Below, one piece after another: positions 36,776 through 46,206 of a stretch of 62,729 bases of DNA (its first letter is position 1; each line of letters starts with the position of its first letter). This DNA comes from Butyrivibrio sp. INlla18. GTDB lineage: Bacteria > Bacillota > Clostridia > Lachnospirales > Lachnospiraceae. The stretch lies in assembly GCF_900103635.1 (NCBI RefSeq), contig NZ_FMXK01000020.1:1-62729 (forward strand), in the 5' to 3' direction. The notes beneath the pieces are model-generated. The model was not told the origin of the DNA and did no database searches. It saw only the letters and a list, made by a program, of their open reading frames with translations. The translations under genes and the position numbers were made by a program.

Positions 36776-36825
36776 AGGAAATCTTTGTGAGCACAGAATT
36801 ATCTGTGCTTCTACAAAGATTTCCT
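36776..36825 (-). terminator. Intercistronic hairpin between BMP lipoprotein and ABC ATPase genes
   Basis: Outer 13-bp stem AGGAAATCTTTGT / ACAAAGATTTCCT encloses GCACAGA / TCTGTGC. TATTTTTAG follows on the minus transcript. Likely a partial terminator or RNA-stability element that lets the binding protein exceed the membrane parts. Confidence 0.7.
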
Positions 36826-36845
36826 CAAATTACATAATGTAATAA

Positions 36846-38105
36846 TTAATATGCAGTATCAAGAAGTGAAATTCCGTCGATCTGTAAATCGAAGTAAGGA
36901 GCTGAACGGAATTCTGAACCAGACTCTGCAAAGTAACCATCAGTGATAACTTCTGTATCAGCTGTGTAATCAGCATCTGTATCAACATCAGCCATGTATG
37001 ATGTAAGTGTCTCACCGTTTACAGTAAATGTAGTTGTATCAAATACATGAAGTGTTCCTGCATTCATAGCCTTCTCAGCCTCTGCAATTGCATCAGCTGT
37101 ACCCTCTGCTGCAGCATCTCCAAGGTCTGTAAGAACAACTGAACCTGTCTCAAGTGTTCCAACCCAGTCAGTATCAATTGCTTTTCCATTTGCTACAGAG
37201 TCGATGATGTATGCAAAATATGGAGCCCAATCAATTCTTGAAGAAACAATGAATGTGTTAGGGCAAGCAGATGCTGTGCTTCCGTTGTAAGATACATCAG
37301 GTACACCAGCCTTTTCACATGCTGTAGGAGCACCCATTGAATCAGCGTGCTGTGAAAGAAGTACGCAGCCATCTTCGATAAGCTTGTTAGCGCCTTCCTT
37401 TTCAGCTGTCTCATCATACCAAGAACCTGTGAAAGTTACTTCCATTGTAGCTGATGGGCAAACTGAACGTGCGCCAAGGAAGAATGATGTATAACCTGAG
37501 ATAACCTCTGCATATGTGTAAGCACCAACATAGCCAATCTTTGTCTGGTCTTCTGTGATCTCACCATTTGCGATCATCTCATTAAGCTTCATTCCTGCAG
37601 CGATACCTGCAAGATAACGTCCCTCATAGATCGTAGCAAAAGCGTTGTGATAGTTTGAAAGATTCTCAGTATGTGCCTTTGTACCTGTTGCATGGCAGAA
37701 CTGAACTTCAGGATATTCCTTAGCTGCCTCGATCATGTAATCCTCATGACCAAAAGAATCTGCAAATACAATATCGCAACCTGCATCTGCAAGCTCACAT
37801 GCAGCCTCATAGCACTCCTGTCCCTCAGGAATATTTGTCTTGAACATATATTCAACACCTGCAGCCTTGCAAGCCTCTGTAGCACCGTTGATAAAGTTAA
37901 GATCGTATGTTGAATTCTCATCGTGTAAGAAAATAAATCCAACCTTTACGTCTGATGCAGCTGTCTGCTCTGCACCTTCTGTTTCAGTAGCCTCAGATGC
38001 TGTCTCTGCTTCTTTTTCTGTTCCAGTCTCGTTTGAGCAAGCAACAAGTGACATTACCATTGTTGCAGCAAGAACTGCTGACAATACCTTTTTAATCTTT
38101 TTCAT
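36846..38105 (-). CDS. BMP-family purine nucleoside-binding lipoprotein
   Basis: Lipid-anchored substrate receptor of the nucleoside importer (BmpA/PnrA family). Signal MKKIKKVLSAVLAATMVMSL ends in the lipobox VAC (Cys about 23). A Glu/Thr/Ala-rich tether follows, then KVGFIFLHDENSTYDLNFI, the usual first strand of the family, DIVFADSFGHEDYM and the GRYLAGIAAGM segment. 419 residues. SD AGGAGG. First gene after the guanine-type riboswitch. Confidence 0.92.
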   Translation of the reverse strand: MKKIKKVLSAVLAATMVMSLVACSNETGTEKEAETASEATETEGAEQTAASDVKVGFIFLHDENSTYDLNFINGATEACKAAGVEYMFKTNIPEGQECYEAACELADAGCDIVFADSFGHEDYMIEAAKEYPEVQFCHATGTKAHTENLSNYHNAFATIYEGRYLAGIAAGMKLNEMIANGEITEDQTKIGYVGAYTYAEVISGYTSFFLGARSVCPSATMEVTFTGSWYDETAEKEGANKLIEDGCVLLSQHADSMGAPTACEKAGVPDVSYNGSTASACPNTFIVSSRIDWAPYFAYIIDSVANGKAIDTDWVGTLETGSVVLTDLGDAAAEGTADAIAEAEKAMNAGTLHVFDTTTFTVNGETLTSYMADVDTDADYTADTEVITDGYFAESGSEFRSAPYFDLQIDGISLLDTAY

Positions 38106-38180
38106 CTCATCCTCCTATTTTGTTACCGTGCACAGGTCATTTGTAAGGATGAATATTCTAGTCTTTTTAGCAAAATAAAA

Positions 38181-38207
38181 AGGCGTAGAACTTAAGTTTC
38201 TACGCCT
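38181..38207 (-). terminator. Riboswitch expression-platform terminator
   Basis: AGGCGTAGAA / TTCTACGCCT hairpin followed on the minus transcript by TTTTTATTTTG, about 57 bases after the aptamer and 76 bases before the BMP start codon. Confidence 0.85.
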
Positions 38208-38262
38208 ATCTGTTTTGATATCTTCAACAATTAATATAATAAACTATTGTATATGCATCAAA

Positions 38263-38336
38263 CACTCGATAGTCCGGTAATTTACGGTAACCGGGTAGAA
38301 ACATCAAATCCATATCATTTGACCTATATCGATAAA
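38263..38336 (-). ncRNA. Purine riboswitch aptamer, guanine-type
   Basis: The minus strand carries the complete conserved core: loop 2 GATATGG, junction GTTTCTACC, loop 3 CCGTAAA and GGACTATCG. P1 pairs CGATA with TATCG; P2 pairs GTCAAAT with ATTTGAT; P3 pairs CGGT with ACCG. The specificity base in GACTAT is C (U in adenine riboswitches), so guanine or hypoxanthine is expected. Followed by the terminator at 38181-38207. Confidence 0.95.
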
Positions 38337-38346
38337 ATACCCGCTT

Positions 38347-38375
38347 ATATTAGCAAAGTAACATCAAGATTACAA
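38347..38375 (-). promoter_or_regulatory. Promoter of the purine transport-xpt operon
   Basis: TTGTAA at 38375-38370, 17-bp spacer, TAATAT at 38352-38347 on the minus strand, about 10 bp ahead of the riboswitch. Confidence 0.65.
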
Positions 38376-38443
38376 GCTTTTTTTAATCTTTTTAATAGCA
38401 AATTTTGACTAGTTTTCAATTTACACAAATTCCCTCACAAAAA

Positions 38444-38464
38444 GGGAGCGACATCGCCGCTCCC
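38444..38464 (-). terminator. Intrinsic terminator of the heterodimeric ABC operon
   Basis: GGGAGCG / CGCTCCC stem with a 7-base loop, followed on the minus transcript by TTTTTG. 18 bp past the stop codon at 38482. Confidence 0.8.
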
Positions 38465-38481
38465 ACAACAAGTCCACACCC

Positions 38482-40221
38482 TCACGCAAGTTTCCAGTTA
38501 TCTGACTGCATCTGCATTGAGATCATATGACTGTATATTCCGTTTTCTTCTTTTAATTTCTTAGGACTACCGAATTCTGCAACCTTGCCGTTTTTGAGAA
38601 CTACAATCTTGTCGGCGCCATCTACAGTACGCATGCGGTGGGCAATGATGAGAACTGTCTTGTCCTTGATAAGCTCGCTGATAGCTTCCTGGATAACTGA
38701 CTCGTTATCAACATCAAGGGAAGCTGTAGCTTCGTCCATGAGGATAATAGGCGCATCCTTAAGGAACGCTCTTGCGATAGATATTCTCTGACGCTCGCCG
38801 CCTGAAAGCTCTGAACCATTTTCTCCAATGAGAGTGTTGTAACCCTCAGGAAGCTTATCAATAAATTCCTCGCAGTGGGCAAGTCTTGCTGCTGCCCTGA
38901 CTTCCTCATCCGTTGCATCTTTTCTTCCTATCCTGATATTCTCAAGGACCGTGTTATTAAACAGTGTTACATCCTGGAACACTATTGAATACATAGACAA
39001 AAGAGTCTCCGGATCAATCTGACTTACATCCATGCCACCAACTGTAATACGGCCACTCTTAATATCCCAGAATCTTGCTGCAAGTCTAGAAACTGTAGTT
39101 TTACCGCCACCAGATGGACCAATAAGAGCTGTAACTTCGCCCTGCTTGGCTACAAAGCTAACGTCACTAAGTACTGTCTCGCCGTCATCATAAGCAAACT
39201 TAACATTCTGAAACTCAATGTCATAGCCGTTATTAGAAAGCTTCTCAATTCCAACCTGCTCATCATGTGACAAGATCTCATCCATTCTCTCGCACTGAGT
39301 ATCTGTAGCAATAAGAGCTGAGAAGTTCTGAAGTGCGATCTGAAGAGGCTCATACATTCTAGATACCACCAACAGGAACATGAAGAATGTAACTATGTTG
39401 ATGTCTCCTTTTATCAAAAGAGCTGAACCAACGATAGCCACAGTACCAATTCCGAATTTAAGGATCATCTGAGCATTGCACACAAAGGCTGCATTCAAAA
39501 ACTCTGAAAAGATATTGTGCTCTTCTACAGCCTTGATCTTTTGGTTAAGACCTTCTAAGTATGTATCCTGTGCATTATATGCCTTAAGGTCGCGAACTGT
39601 CTCAAGTGCTTCCTGAATACCATCAAGGCAGGCAACCTTGTATCTGTTACCTCTTCTGTTGACCTTGTGCATTACATTTCTAGATGTAAATACAATGATA
39701 AAAGAAACAGGAAGTACCCAAACTGCTGCAAGAGCCATTCTGGGTTCATAAAAGAAAAGACTGATAACAACAAGTGTTGTTGCTATAAAAGCTCCAACCA
39801 GCTCAGGAAGCCAGTGAGAAGAAGCTGTCTCTATCATGGCACAGTCAGCCATTATAGTATTTGTAAGGTCAGCCAGATCTTTTTTACCAAAAAATGAAAG
39901 AGGGATCCTTCTAAGCTTCTCAGCAAGTGAACGCCTTCTGACACCACTTTCTACATATGTAGAAAAGAAAGTTGCGTTGTACTGAAGGTATTCTGTTCCA
40001 GCAATAGCAAGTAAGCATACGATAGTTCCAATTACATATATCATGATATGAGACTTTGGAAGTTCTCTATTAAATAGATCACAGGTCAAAAAATAAAGAA
40101 GTCCAACCGGCATCATCTGAGCAAAATTTGCTAATGTGCATGCTCCGATAGCCTTTATCATATCCTTGGCTCCCTGCTCAGAGAGCGCGTATTTGTGCTG
40201 CATTTTTTCTATTATACTCAT
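38482..40221 (-). CDS. ABC transporter, fused membrane/ATPase subunit B (heterodimeric type IV)
   Basis: Half-transporter with six helices (1-300) and an ATPase (330-579): Walker A GPSGGGKTT, signature LSGGERQRISIARAF, Walker B IILMDEATASLD, IAHRM. It pairs with the 40218-41996 product; the genes overlap by 4 bp. The DLFNRELP and GVRRRSLAEKLRRIPLSFFGKKDLADL region resembles YbtPQ/IrtAB-type importers of iron-siderophores as well as drug exporters, so direction is uncertain. A GTTAGC-N4-GCTAAC palindrome precedes the operon, supporting a metal-related role by association only. Confidence 0.85.
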   Translation of the reverse strand: MSIIEKMQHKYALSEQGAKDMIKAIGACTLANFAQMMPVGLLYFLTCDLFNRELPKSHIMIYVIGTIVCLLAIAGTEYLQYNATFFSTYVESGVRRRSLAEKLRRIPLSFFGKKDLADLTNTIMADCAMIETASSHWLPELVGAFIATTLVVISLFFYEPRMALAAVWVLPVSFIIVFTSRNVMHKVNRRGNRYKVACLDGIQEALETVRDLKAYNAQDTYLEGLNQKIKAVEEHNIFSEFLNAAFVCNAQMILKFGIGTVAIVGSALLIKGDINIVTFFMFLLVVSRMYEPLQIALQNFSALIATDTQCERMDEILSHDEQVGIEKLSNNGYDIEFQNVKFAYDDGETVLSDVSFVAKQGEVTALIGPSGGGKTTVSRLAARFWDIKSGRITVGGMDVSQIDPETLLSMYSIVFQDVTLFNNTVLENIRIGRKDATDEEVRAAARLAHCEEFIDKLPEGYNTLIGENGSELSGGERQRISIARAFLKDAPIILMDEATASLDVDNESVIQEAISELIKDKTVLIIAHRMRTVDGADKIVVLKNGKVAEFGSPKKLKEENGIYSHMISMQMQSDNWKLA

Positions 40222-41996
40222 GCTCCCTTACCTACCTTCCAATTAACTGATTTCTGATACTCATTCCACATGTGGCTGTAGATGCCAGATCTAGCAATAA
40301 GTTCTTCGTGCTTGCCTGATTCAGCAATCTTACCATCTGTCAGAACACAGATCTTGTCTGCATCAACTACTGTAGATAAGCGGTGAGCGATCATGATGAC
40401 CGTCTTATCCTTTGAAAGATTTGCAAAAGCCTTCTGAACCATAACCTCATTGTCAGGATCAGCAAAAGCTGTAGCCTCATCAAGGATCAAGATAGGCGCA
40501 TTTTTAAGGAAAGCTCTTGCAATTGATATTCTCTGAGCTTCGCCGCCAGATACGTATGTGCCCTTGCTTCCTATCATAGTATTGATTCCCTCAGGAAGCT
40601 TTTCTATGATATCCCAGCACATGGCATCTTTAAGTGCCTTCACTACTTCTTCATCAGTAGCATCAGGTCTACCCATTCTGACATTGTCTAAGATAGACAT
40701 CTTAAGTAGCTTGCTATCCTGGAATACATAAGAAACCTGTCTCATAAGTTCATCGCTGGCAATATCCTTTACATCCACTCCGCCGATCTTAATGCTTCCC
40801 TTATTAACATCCCAGAATCTTGCGATAAGTGAAGCAAGTGTAGTCTTACCGCCACCGGAAGGTCCCACAAATGCCACATGATCACCAGGATTTATCTCAA
40901 GAGATATGCCGTCTATAGCATTACTCTTTTTCTCATCATAGGTAAAAGAGATATCTTCTATGCTAATGCTACTATCCTTAGGAACCTTGGGAGATGTAGT
41001 CTCTGCAAGAGGTGCCTTATCAAGAATAGAGTACATTCTGCCAAGGGCATCTTTTACTATCATCTCGCTCTCACCTGCATAGGCAACCTTCATAAGGGTG
41101 ATAGTCAGAAGTGGTGTAATGATCAGGTAAAAGAGAATGTTATAAAGAAAGGTATTTGTCACACCTCCTCTAGTAAAGATGAAGCTACATACAATAAGAG
41201 CTGCAAATACAGCATTGGCTGCAGTTGTGAAAAGAACCATTGGAATTCTCATAAGAACTGTGTATTTGATGGTCCACTCTTCGTACTTATCAATAGCTTC
41301 TTTAAATCTCTTAAAAGAAAATACTGACTGTCCAAAGGTCTTTACAACAGGAATACCTCTTACATACTCAACTGCCTCAGCCGACATCTCATCAAGGGCA
41401 TTCTGATATTCCTTCATGTCGTTCTGAAGCTTTTCTCCCATCATGCCGCCCATGGCAAGGAATGCAAGAACAGCTGGAATAAGGCAGATAAGGCCAATTC
41501 TCCAGTCAAATATAAGAAGCATTGCTATAAGACCTACAGGTGTAGCATAGCTAACTGCCTTATCAGGAAGGCTGTGAGCAAGGAAGGTCTCTGTTGCAGC
41601 AGTTGAATCTGCTACTACCTTTCTGATCTTGCCGCTTCCTTCTGTCTCGATGTATCCAAGTGGAAGCTTCATGATATGCTGCATCAAGGATACTCTCATA
41701 TTGGTCTGTACTCTAAATGCAGCCACATGTGAACACATAAGAGCTGCGATATAAACAAAGTAAGCTAAAACACTCATTCCTACAGCTTTCCATCCGTAGG
41801 ATACGATATGTGTAGCCTTGCTAAAATCAGGCGCAACCTCTACTACTTCCCTTATGATGCACCAGATAAAGTAAAATGGCGCAAGGGATAATAACGCACT
41901 TATTGCAGCCAGTATCCAGGAACTGATAGTAAAATACTTGTGATTTCCTGCATACTTAAACAGCTGCGGTATAACACTTTTCTTCTTTTCTCCCAT
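40218..41996 (-). CDS. ABC transporter, fused membrane/ATPase subunit A (heterodimeric type IV)
   Basis: Partner of the preceding subunit. Six helices and an ATPase with GPSGGGKTT, YVFQDSKLLKMSILDNVRMG, signature VSGGEAQRISIARAF (Val-Ser-Gly-Gly-Glu-Ala), Walker B LILDEATAFADPDNEV and IAHRLS. The D-loop AFADPDNE differs from the SALD form and is characteristic of YbtP/IrtA-like subunits, favouring a siderophore-transport relative; this is family knowledge, not proof. ATG 41996 with GGGAGGAG 4 nt upstream. First gene of the operon. Confidence 0.85.
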   Translation of the reverse strand: MGEKKKSVIPQLFKYAGNHKYFTISSWILAAISALLSLAPFYFIWCIIREVVEVAPDFSKATHIVSYGWKAVGMSVLAYFVYIAALMCSHVAAFRVQTNMRVSLMQHIMKLPLGYIETEGSGKIRKVVADSTAATETFLAHSLPDKAVSYATPVGLIAMLLIFDWRIGLICLIPAVLAFLAMGGMMGEKLQNDMKEYQNALDEMSAEAVEYVRGIPVVKTFGQSVFSFKRFKEAIDKYEEWTIKYTVLMRIPMVLFTTAANAVFAALIVCSFIFTRGGVTNTFLYNILFYLIITPLLTITLMKVAYAGESEMIVKDALGRMYSILDKAPLAETTSPKVPKDSSISIEDISFTYDEKKSNAIDGISLEINPGDHVAFVGPSGGGKTTLASLIARFWDVNKGSIKIGGVDVKDIASDELMRQVSYVFQDSKLLKMSILDNVRMGRPDATDEEVVKALKDAMCWDIIEKLPEGINTMIGSKGTYVSGGEAQRISIARAFLKNAPILILDEATAFADPDNEVMVQKAFANLSKDKTVIMIAHRLSTVVDADKICVLTDGKIAESGKHEELIARSGIYSHMWNEYQKSVNWKVGKGA

Positions 41997-42028
41997 TTTC
42001 TCCTCCCGCCTCAGTTGGCTTTTTATTT

Positions 42029-42044
42029 GTTAGCTATTGCTAAC
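42029..42044. promoter_or_regulatory. GTTAGC-N4-GCTAAC operator, site 1 (heterodimeric ABC operon)
   Basis: GTTAGCTATTGCTAAC, with perfect half-sites, 33 bp upstream of the ABC start codon. A TTGAAG on the minus strand (42049-42044) abuts it as a possible -35. A weaker relative, GTTGTTGCCAACTAAC, lies at 42071-42086. Confidence 0.75.
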
Positions 42045-42101
42045 TTCAATACATAATGATAACACTTTACGTTGTTGCCAACTAACAATTTTTCTCAATA
42101 A

Positions 42102-42220
42102 AAATGAGCCCTAGGGACGGAGGTTGCGGCTCATTTTTGTAAAAGTGAGTCACACACTGCATCCCTAGAACTCAATACTTTTGGAAAATGAGCCGCAACC
42201 TCCGTCCCTAGGGCTCATTT
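42102..42220. repeat. GGGACGG REP-like element 2, inverted pair
   Basis: Two arms of about 36 bp (42102-42137 and 42185-42220) are perfect inverted copies of AATGAGCCCTAGGGACGGAG and following bases, and each arm also folds on itself through AAAATGAGCC/GGCTCATTTT. The right arm ends 8 bp before the GH120 stop. Confidence 0.9.
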
Positions 42221-42228
42221 CGGCTACA

Positions 42229-44223
42229 TCAGAATATCTGCTTCTTCACGTCCTCTTTGGTTGCAAAAGGTCCAGGAATTACGTCTGCACCTCTGTGCTC
42301 TCCAAGATAGTCAACGTTAAAGGTAATTGGTGTTCCATCAGCATTCTCGTACTTTTGCTGAGGCTCAAAGGCTTTACCCAAGACTTCAGTATCGATCATA
42401 TCTACCTTGAAATCCTTAAGTACATCATAGATGTTAGTATCAAGGAAGTACCCTCCATCCTTTTCAACTACATCTATATAGACTTTTCCAGACTCATCAG
42501 TAAAAGAGTTCTTTTCCTTTGCCCAAGCCTTGGCGCCTTCAAAGTAGGCATTTCCATCAATCCAGACAGGGAGATGTGCAAAGTGGAACTGGTCATGCTT
42601 CATCATATTTGGATATGGATCATCAAGGTCAAACTGAGGAAGCCACTCATCATAAGTTGGATACTCATCAAAGCAGTATGTTCCAACCTTTCTATTCTCT
42701 GTGTACTTCTTGTCTGGCTCTGAGTCATTCAAAAGAACCAGGTCGTCAGAAGGCCACTTCTGGATAAAGATATTGTTGTAAATGCGGTCATCACCATGAA
42801 GGATAGTCATAAAGCCCATTACTTCTGTTCTATGAGGCATATGGTATGGTGTGTATCTCCAAGTTGTACCATCTCCTACCATGGTAAAAGAGCCAGCGCA
42901 GAGATTATGTACCATTGCTACGCCCTGAGTTGCTATACGAAGCGAAACATCTGAAAGCAAAATGTTGTTATCAATAAGTGTTGGTCCATGGCTTACTTCT
43001 ACGAAGATATCCTGGCAGGTCATACCGCCTTTAAGCTGCTTTGCAAAGGCTGGTCTTTCATTGTCATGTAAAAGATTCTGTGTGATCCTTGTACCCTGTG
43101 CTTCCCAATCGCACCAGATTCCCATTGTGCAGTGGTGAATGTGATTGCGGCGCATAACTACGTCAATAGCTGCGTGCATCTTGATACCTGCGATCTCAGC
43201 TCCGCCAAGCTCCATCATATTGTTGATATGATGAATGTGGTTATCCTCGATAATACTAAATACTCCGCCCATACGTCCGATAATACCGCCCTGCTCACAG
43301 TGGTGGATATTATTGCGACGAATGATATGTCCGCCGATTTTTTCTTTTAACCAGCCATAGTACTGACCGCGGCATACAGAGTCTCTCTCCATCTGAGTAG
43401 GGCTCTTTAAATGCTCTGTTGTATAGTAGTTGCTGTTCTCTGGATCATAGTAACGTCCAACACAGATTCCTGCGCACTTACTGCCCCAGATCTCACAGTC
43501 TTCAATGATCCAGCCTTTACTCCAATGTGGACTTATCATTCCATCCTGATAAGCTGCTGGTGGAGCCCATGTTGTAGCTGCCTTATTGATATTAAAGCCG
43601 CTAACTGTAATGAATCCTACCCCTTCTTTTTCTGGCATGAAGCACTCACGCCTAACTGTGATCTCAACATTTTCCTTATTAGGATCTGCTCCACCAAAGT
43701 TTGCATAAAATACTGTTTCGTTCTTCTCTTTATCCTGCTCCGCATACCACTTTCTAGTAGACTTCTCAGGAACCCATGAGCACTCATAAACTTCTGCTTT
43801 GATACACTCATCAACGCTCTGACCCTCATAAAGAGCTTCATCATTAAGCCATACGCAGCCTGTGTGCTTGTTTGGTGTTGCAAAATACCAGTCGCCATAA
43901 ACAAGTGTTGTATATGGATTGTATTCACCAAAGATGCTGTTCTTTACTCTAGTTTTCCACACATCACCTTCATGTTTTTCCCAAGAGCTGACCTTCTCAG
44001 CGCCTGTGATAATTGCACCAAGTGGCTTTTCGCTTCTATATACTATTCTGTTTTCTTCTGTTCCTGCATTTACTGGATTTACATACTCTCTGTAAACACC
44101 AGGAGCAACTACTATCTCATCCCCTGGTAATGCAATTTTTGCTGCTTCATTTATTCTTCTGAAAGGCAGCTGTTTACTTCCATTTCCATCGTGTTTTGCG
44201 TTAACGTCTACGTAAATTGTCAT
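42229..44223 (-). CDS. GH120-type beta-xylosidase (parallel beta-helix)
   Basis: Probably releases xylose from short xylooligosaccharides in the cytoplasm (no signal peptide). Resembles Thermoanaerobacterium XylC along its length: start PFRRINEAAKIALPGDEIVV, GVYREYVNPVNAGTEENRI, NPYTTLVYGDWYF, HAAIDVVMRRNHIHHC, WCDWEAQGTR (nucleophile Asp) and DIFVEVSHGP (acid/base Glu). 664 residues. Repeated HH-rich turns (NNIHHCEQGG, NHIHHINNM) are the beta-helix rungs. ATG 44223 with AGAAGG 5 nt upstream. Last gene after the sugar importer, which presumably feeds it. No multisugar ATPase gene is present, so a shared MsmK-type ATPase elsewhere is expected. Confidence 0.85.
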   Translation of the reverse strand: MTIYVDVNAKHDGNGSKQLPFRRINEAAKIALPGDEIVVAPGVYREYVNPVNAGTEENRIVYRSEKPLGAIITGAEKVSSWEKHEGDVWKTRVKNSIFGEYNPYTTLVYGDWYFATPNKHTGCVWLNDEALYEGQSVDECIKAEVYECSWVPEKSTRKWYAEQDKEKNETVFYANFGGADPNKENVEITVRRECFMPEKEGVGFITVSGFNINKAATTWAPPAAYQDGMISPHWSKGWIIEDCEIWGSKCAGICVGRYYDPENSNYYTTEHLKSPTQMERDSVCRGQYYGWLKEKIGGHIIRRNNIHHCEQGGIIGRMGGVFSIIEDNHIHHINNMMELGGAEIAGIKMHAAIDVVMRRNHIHHCTMGIWCDWEAQGTRITQNLLHDNERPAFAKQLKGGMTCQDIFVEVSHGPTLIDNNILLSDVSLRIATQGVAMVHNLCAGSFTMVGDGTTWRYTPYHMPHRTEVMGFMTILHGDDRIYNNIFIQKWPSDDLVLLNDSEPDKKYTENRKVGTYCFDEYPTYDEWLPQFDLDDPYPNMMKHDQFHFAHLPVWIDGNAYFEGAKAWAKEKNSFTDESGKVYIDVVEKDGGYFLDTNIYDVLKDFKVDMIDTEVLGKAFEPQQKYENADGTPITFNVDYLGEHRGADVIPGPFATKEDVKKQIF

Positions 44224-44247
44224 AAATACCTTCTTTCTGCTGTCTGT

Positions 44248-45162
44248 TTAGCCCTTAACCGCACCTGCCATCATACCTTTTACCAGCTTGTCCTGGAATA
44301 TGATGAAAAGAGAGATCATAGGAAGCACCGAGAGTGTCAAAACTGCTAAGATTATAGGAATATCAAGTGAATGCTCACCCTTGAACTGACCAAGCGCAAG
44401 TGGAAGTGTCTTTTTTGAAGGAGTAATGATAAGTGTATTTGCAAAAGCAAACTCATTCCACATTGCTACGCCGTTATATATTGCCAGTGTTGATAATCCA
44501 GACTTTGAAAGTGGAAGGATCATCCTAAAGAAGTTCTGATAGCGATTGCATCCATCAATTTCTGCTGATTCCTCTATCTCTCTTGGAATAGTCTTCATAA
44601 ATGCTGTAAGGATAAATACAGACATTGGAAGTGCGAAAGCTACATATGGTCCAATAAGAGCCTTAAGTGAATCATAGATTCCTATATTTGTTGTAAGTTT
44701 GAAGATAGGAATAAGTGTAACATGCATTGGTACTGACATCATGGCAACTATAGTCGCATAGATGAATGGATTAAGCTTAAAGTTCATTCTTGCAAGTGGA
44801 TAGGCTGCAAAAGCTGAAATAATAAGCATAAGTACCAAAGAAATACCAACTACCACTACGCTTCTAAAAAAGAATCCAAAGAAGCCATGAGTTACAACTT
44901 CTACATAGTTCATAAAATACCAAGGATCTGGTAAATGGAATACACCCTGCTGAAGCATATCGAACTGTTTACGGAAGGAATTGATCAGCATAAAGAAAAA
45001 TGGTGTAAGTGTAAGCACTAACTGTATAAGTGCAAATATAAAAGCAATTGTCCAAGCAATCCTAGATTTGATCTTGGACTTTCTATATTCATTTTCAATT
45101 GTAGTATCCTGATTATTGTCTAAAGCTACCATATTCTGTTCACTTTCATGTGTGATTATCAT
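44248..45162 (-). CDS. Carbohydrate ABC importer permease (MalG-type)
   Basis: Six-helix CUT1 permease. A cytoplasmic N-tail of about 30 residues precedes helix 1; the EAA loop reads EIEESAEIDGCNRYQNFFRMILPLS, and helix 6 ends the protein with DKLVKGMMAGAVKG. Starts in a TAATG overlap with the MalF-type gene, with AGGAGG upstream. Probably imports xylooligosaccharides, judged from the following GH120 gene. Confidence 0.93.
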   Translation of the reverse strand: MIITHESEQNMVALDNNQDTTIENEYRKSKIKSRIAWTIAFIFALIQLVLTLTPFFFMLINSFRKQFDMLQQGVFHLPDPWYFMNYVEVVTHGFFGFFFRSVVVVGISLVLMLIISAFAAYPLARMNFKLNPFIYATIVAMMSVPMHVTLIPIFKLTTNIGIYDSLKALIGPYVAFALPMSVFILTAFMKTIPREIEESAEIDGCNRYQNFFRMILPLSKSGLSTLAIYNGVAMWNEFAFANTLIITPSKKTLPLALGQFKGEHSLDIPIILAVLTLSVLPMISLFIIFQDKLVKGMMAGAVKG

Positions 45163-46073
45163 TAGTAATCCTCCTTAACCTTGAATACTTTGTTAAAGAG
45201 CAGTGCTATAGCTGTGATCAGAACGAACATTCCTGCTGCTACGCACGAACCATATCCCATGTTAAACTGCTGGAACGACAGCTTGTACATATATGTAGCC
45301 ATGAGCTCTGTGGAGCCTGAAGGGCCACCCTGAGTCATATTCCAGATCATATCGAAATACTTAAGAGATCCAATAAGTGACATAGTGCATGCAGTCTTAA
45401 AGATTGGTCCCAAAAGAGGTATAGCAATGTGGCGGATATACTGGCCTCTTGTAGCGCCATCTATGATAGCTGCCTCATATATGGAAGTATCGATATTTCC
45501 GTAACCGGCAATGAAATATACCATATAGAAAGGTGTAAACTGCCATGCCATTACCCCAATAACTGTAAATAAAGCGTTTGGAGATGTTCCAAGAAGATCG
45601 ACGGTAGTTCTTTTACCATTTATAAGTGTTGCAAGAGATGAAATGATACCTCCATTAGTTGCAAGTGCGTATATAAAAAGAAACGCGATTGCAACAGAAC
45701 TCATAAGATATGGTAAAAACCAGATGATCTTAAAGATATTAAACTTCTTGCCACCTGCATCAAGGAAAGTTGCAAGTAGCATTCCAATAGGAATCTGTAA
45801 AAGAATAGAGAAAACCATTACAGTCAGATTATGTCTGAAGGATTTCCAGAACATCTCGTCGTGTATAAGTGTTTTCCAGTTTTCAAAACCTATAAATATT
45901 CTATCCGTAGATATACCATTCCATTTGTAGCCACTTATGGCAAATGTATCTATTACAGGATATACGATAAATATTGCTATCAGCAAAAGCGCTGGCAACA
46001 GGAACACAGTTGCTGCCTTGGCTGTACTCTTTGCTTTTGCCTGAGCAAGCCCTTCTTTTTTACCTTTACTCAC
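45162..46073 (-). CDS. Carbohydrate ABC importer permease (MalF-type)
   Basis: Six-helix CUT1 permease partner, with EAA loop IYEAAIIDGATRGQYIRHIAIPLL and the N-terminal FLLPALLLIAIFIVYPVIDTF helix. Start placed at GTG 46073 (MSKGKKEGLAQAK), preceded by GGAAGGAG at 5 nt; the ORF continues 14 codons upstream without a good SD. Separated from the binding-protein gene by a hairpin. Confidence 0.92.
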   Translation of the reverse strand: MSKGKKEGLAQAKAKSTAKAATVFLLPALLLIAIFIVYPVIDTFAISGYKWNGISTDRIFIGFENWKTLIHDEMFWKSFRHNLTVMVFSILLQIPIGMLLATFLDAGGKKFNIFKIIWFLPYLMSSVAIAFLFIYALATNGGIISSLATLINGKRTTVDLLGTSPNALFTVIGVMAWQFTPFYMVYFIAGYGNIDTSIYEAAIIDGATRGQYIRHIAIPLLGPIFKTACTMSLIGSLKYFDMIWNMTQGGPSGSTELMATYMYKLSFQQFNMGYGSCVAAGMFVLITAIALLFNKVFKVKEDY

Positions 46074-46130
46074 ATTAGCTCCTTCCCTGCCGCCTATAAG
46101 ACGAAACATTCTCAACTAGTGATTATGAAA

Positions 46131-46167
46131 AACCGCCCGCAGGAAGCTCTATATCCTGCGAGCAGTT
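46131..46167 (-). terminator. Intercistronic attenuator between sugar-binding protein and permease genes
   Basis: RNA stem ACTGCTCGCAGGA / TCCTGCGGGCGGT (13 pairs with G-U) followed on the minus transcript by TTTTT. Expected to lower permease expression relative to the abundant binding protein. Confidence 0.75.
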
Positions 46168-46206
46168 ATTTTCTATAAGACTACAGTAAAGACGTTCCCC
46201 TTCGTC

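Noticed and set aside
38263..38336. Adenine riboswitch
   Set aside because: The junction reads GACTAT with C at the specificity position; adenine types have U.
38482..41996. Certain assignment of the heterodimeric ABC as a siderophore importer
   Set aside because: D-loop and operator favour it, but sequence alone does not separate YbtPQ-like importers from drug exporters; left as a possibility.
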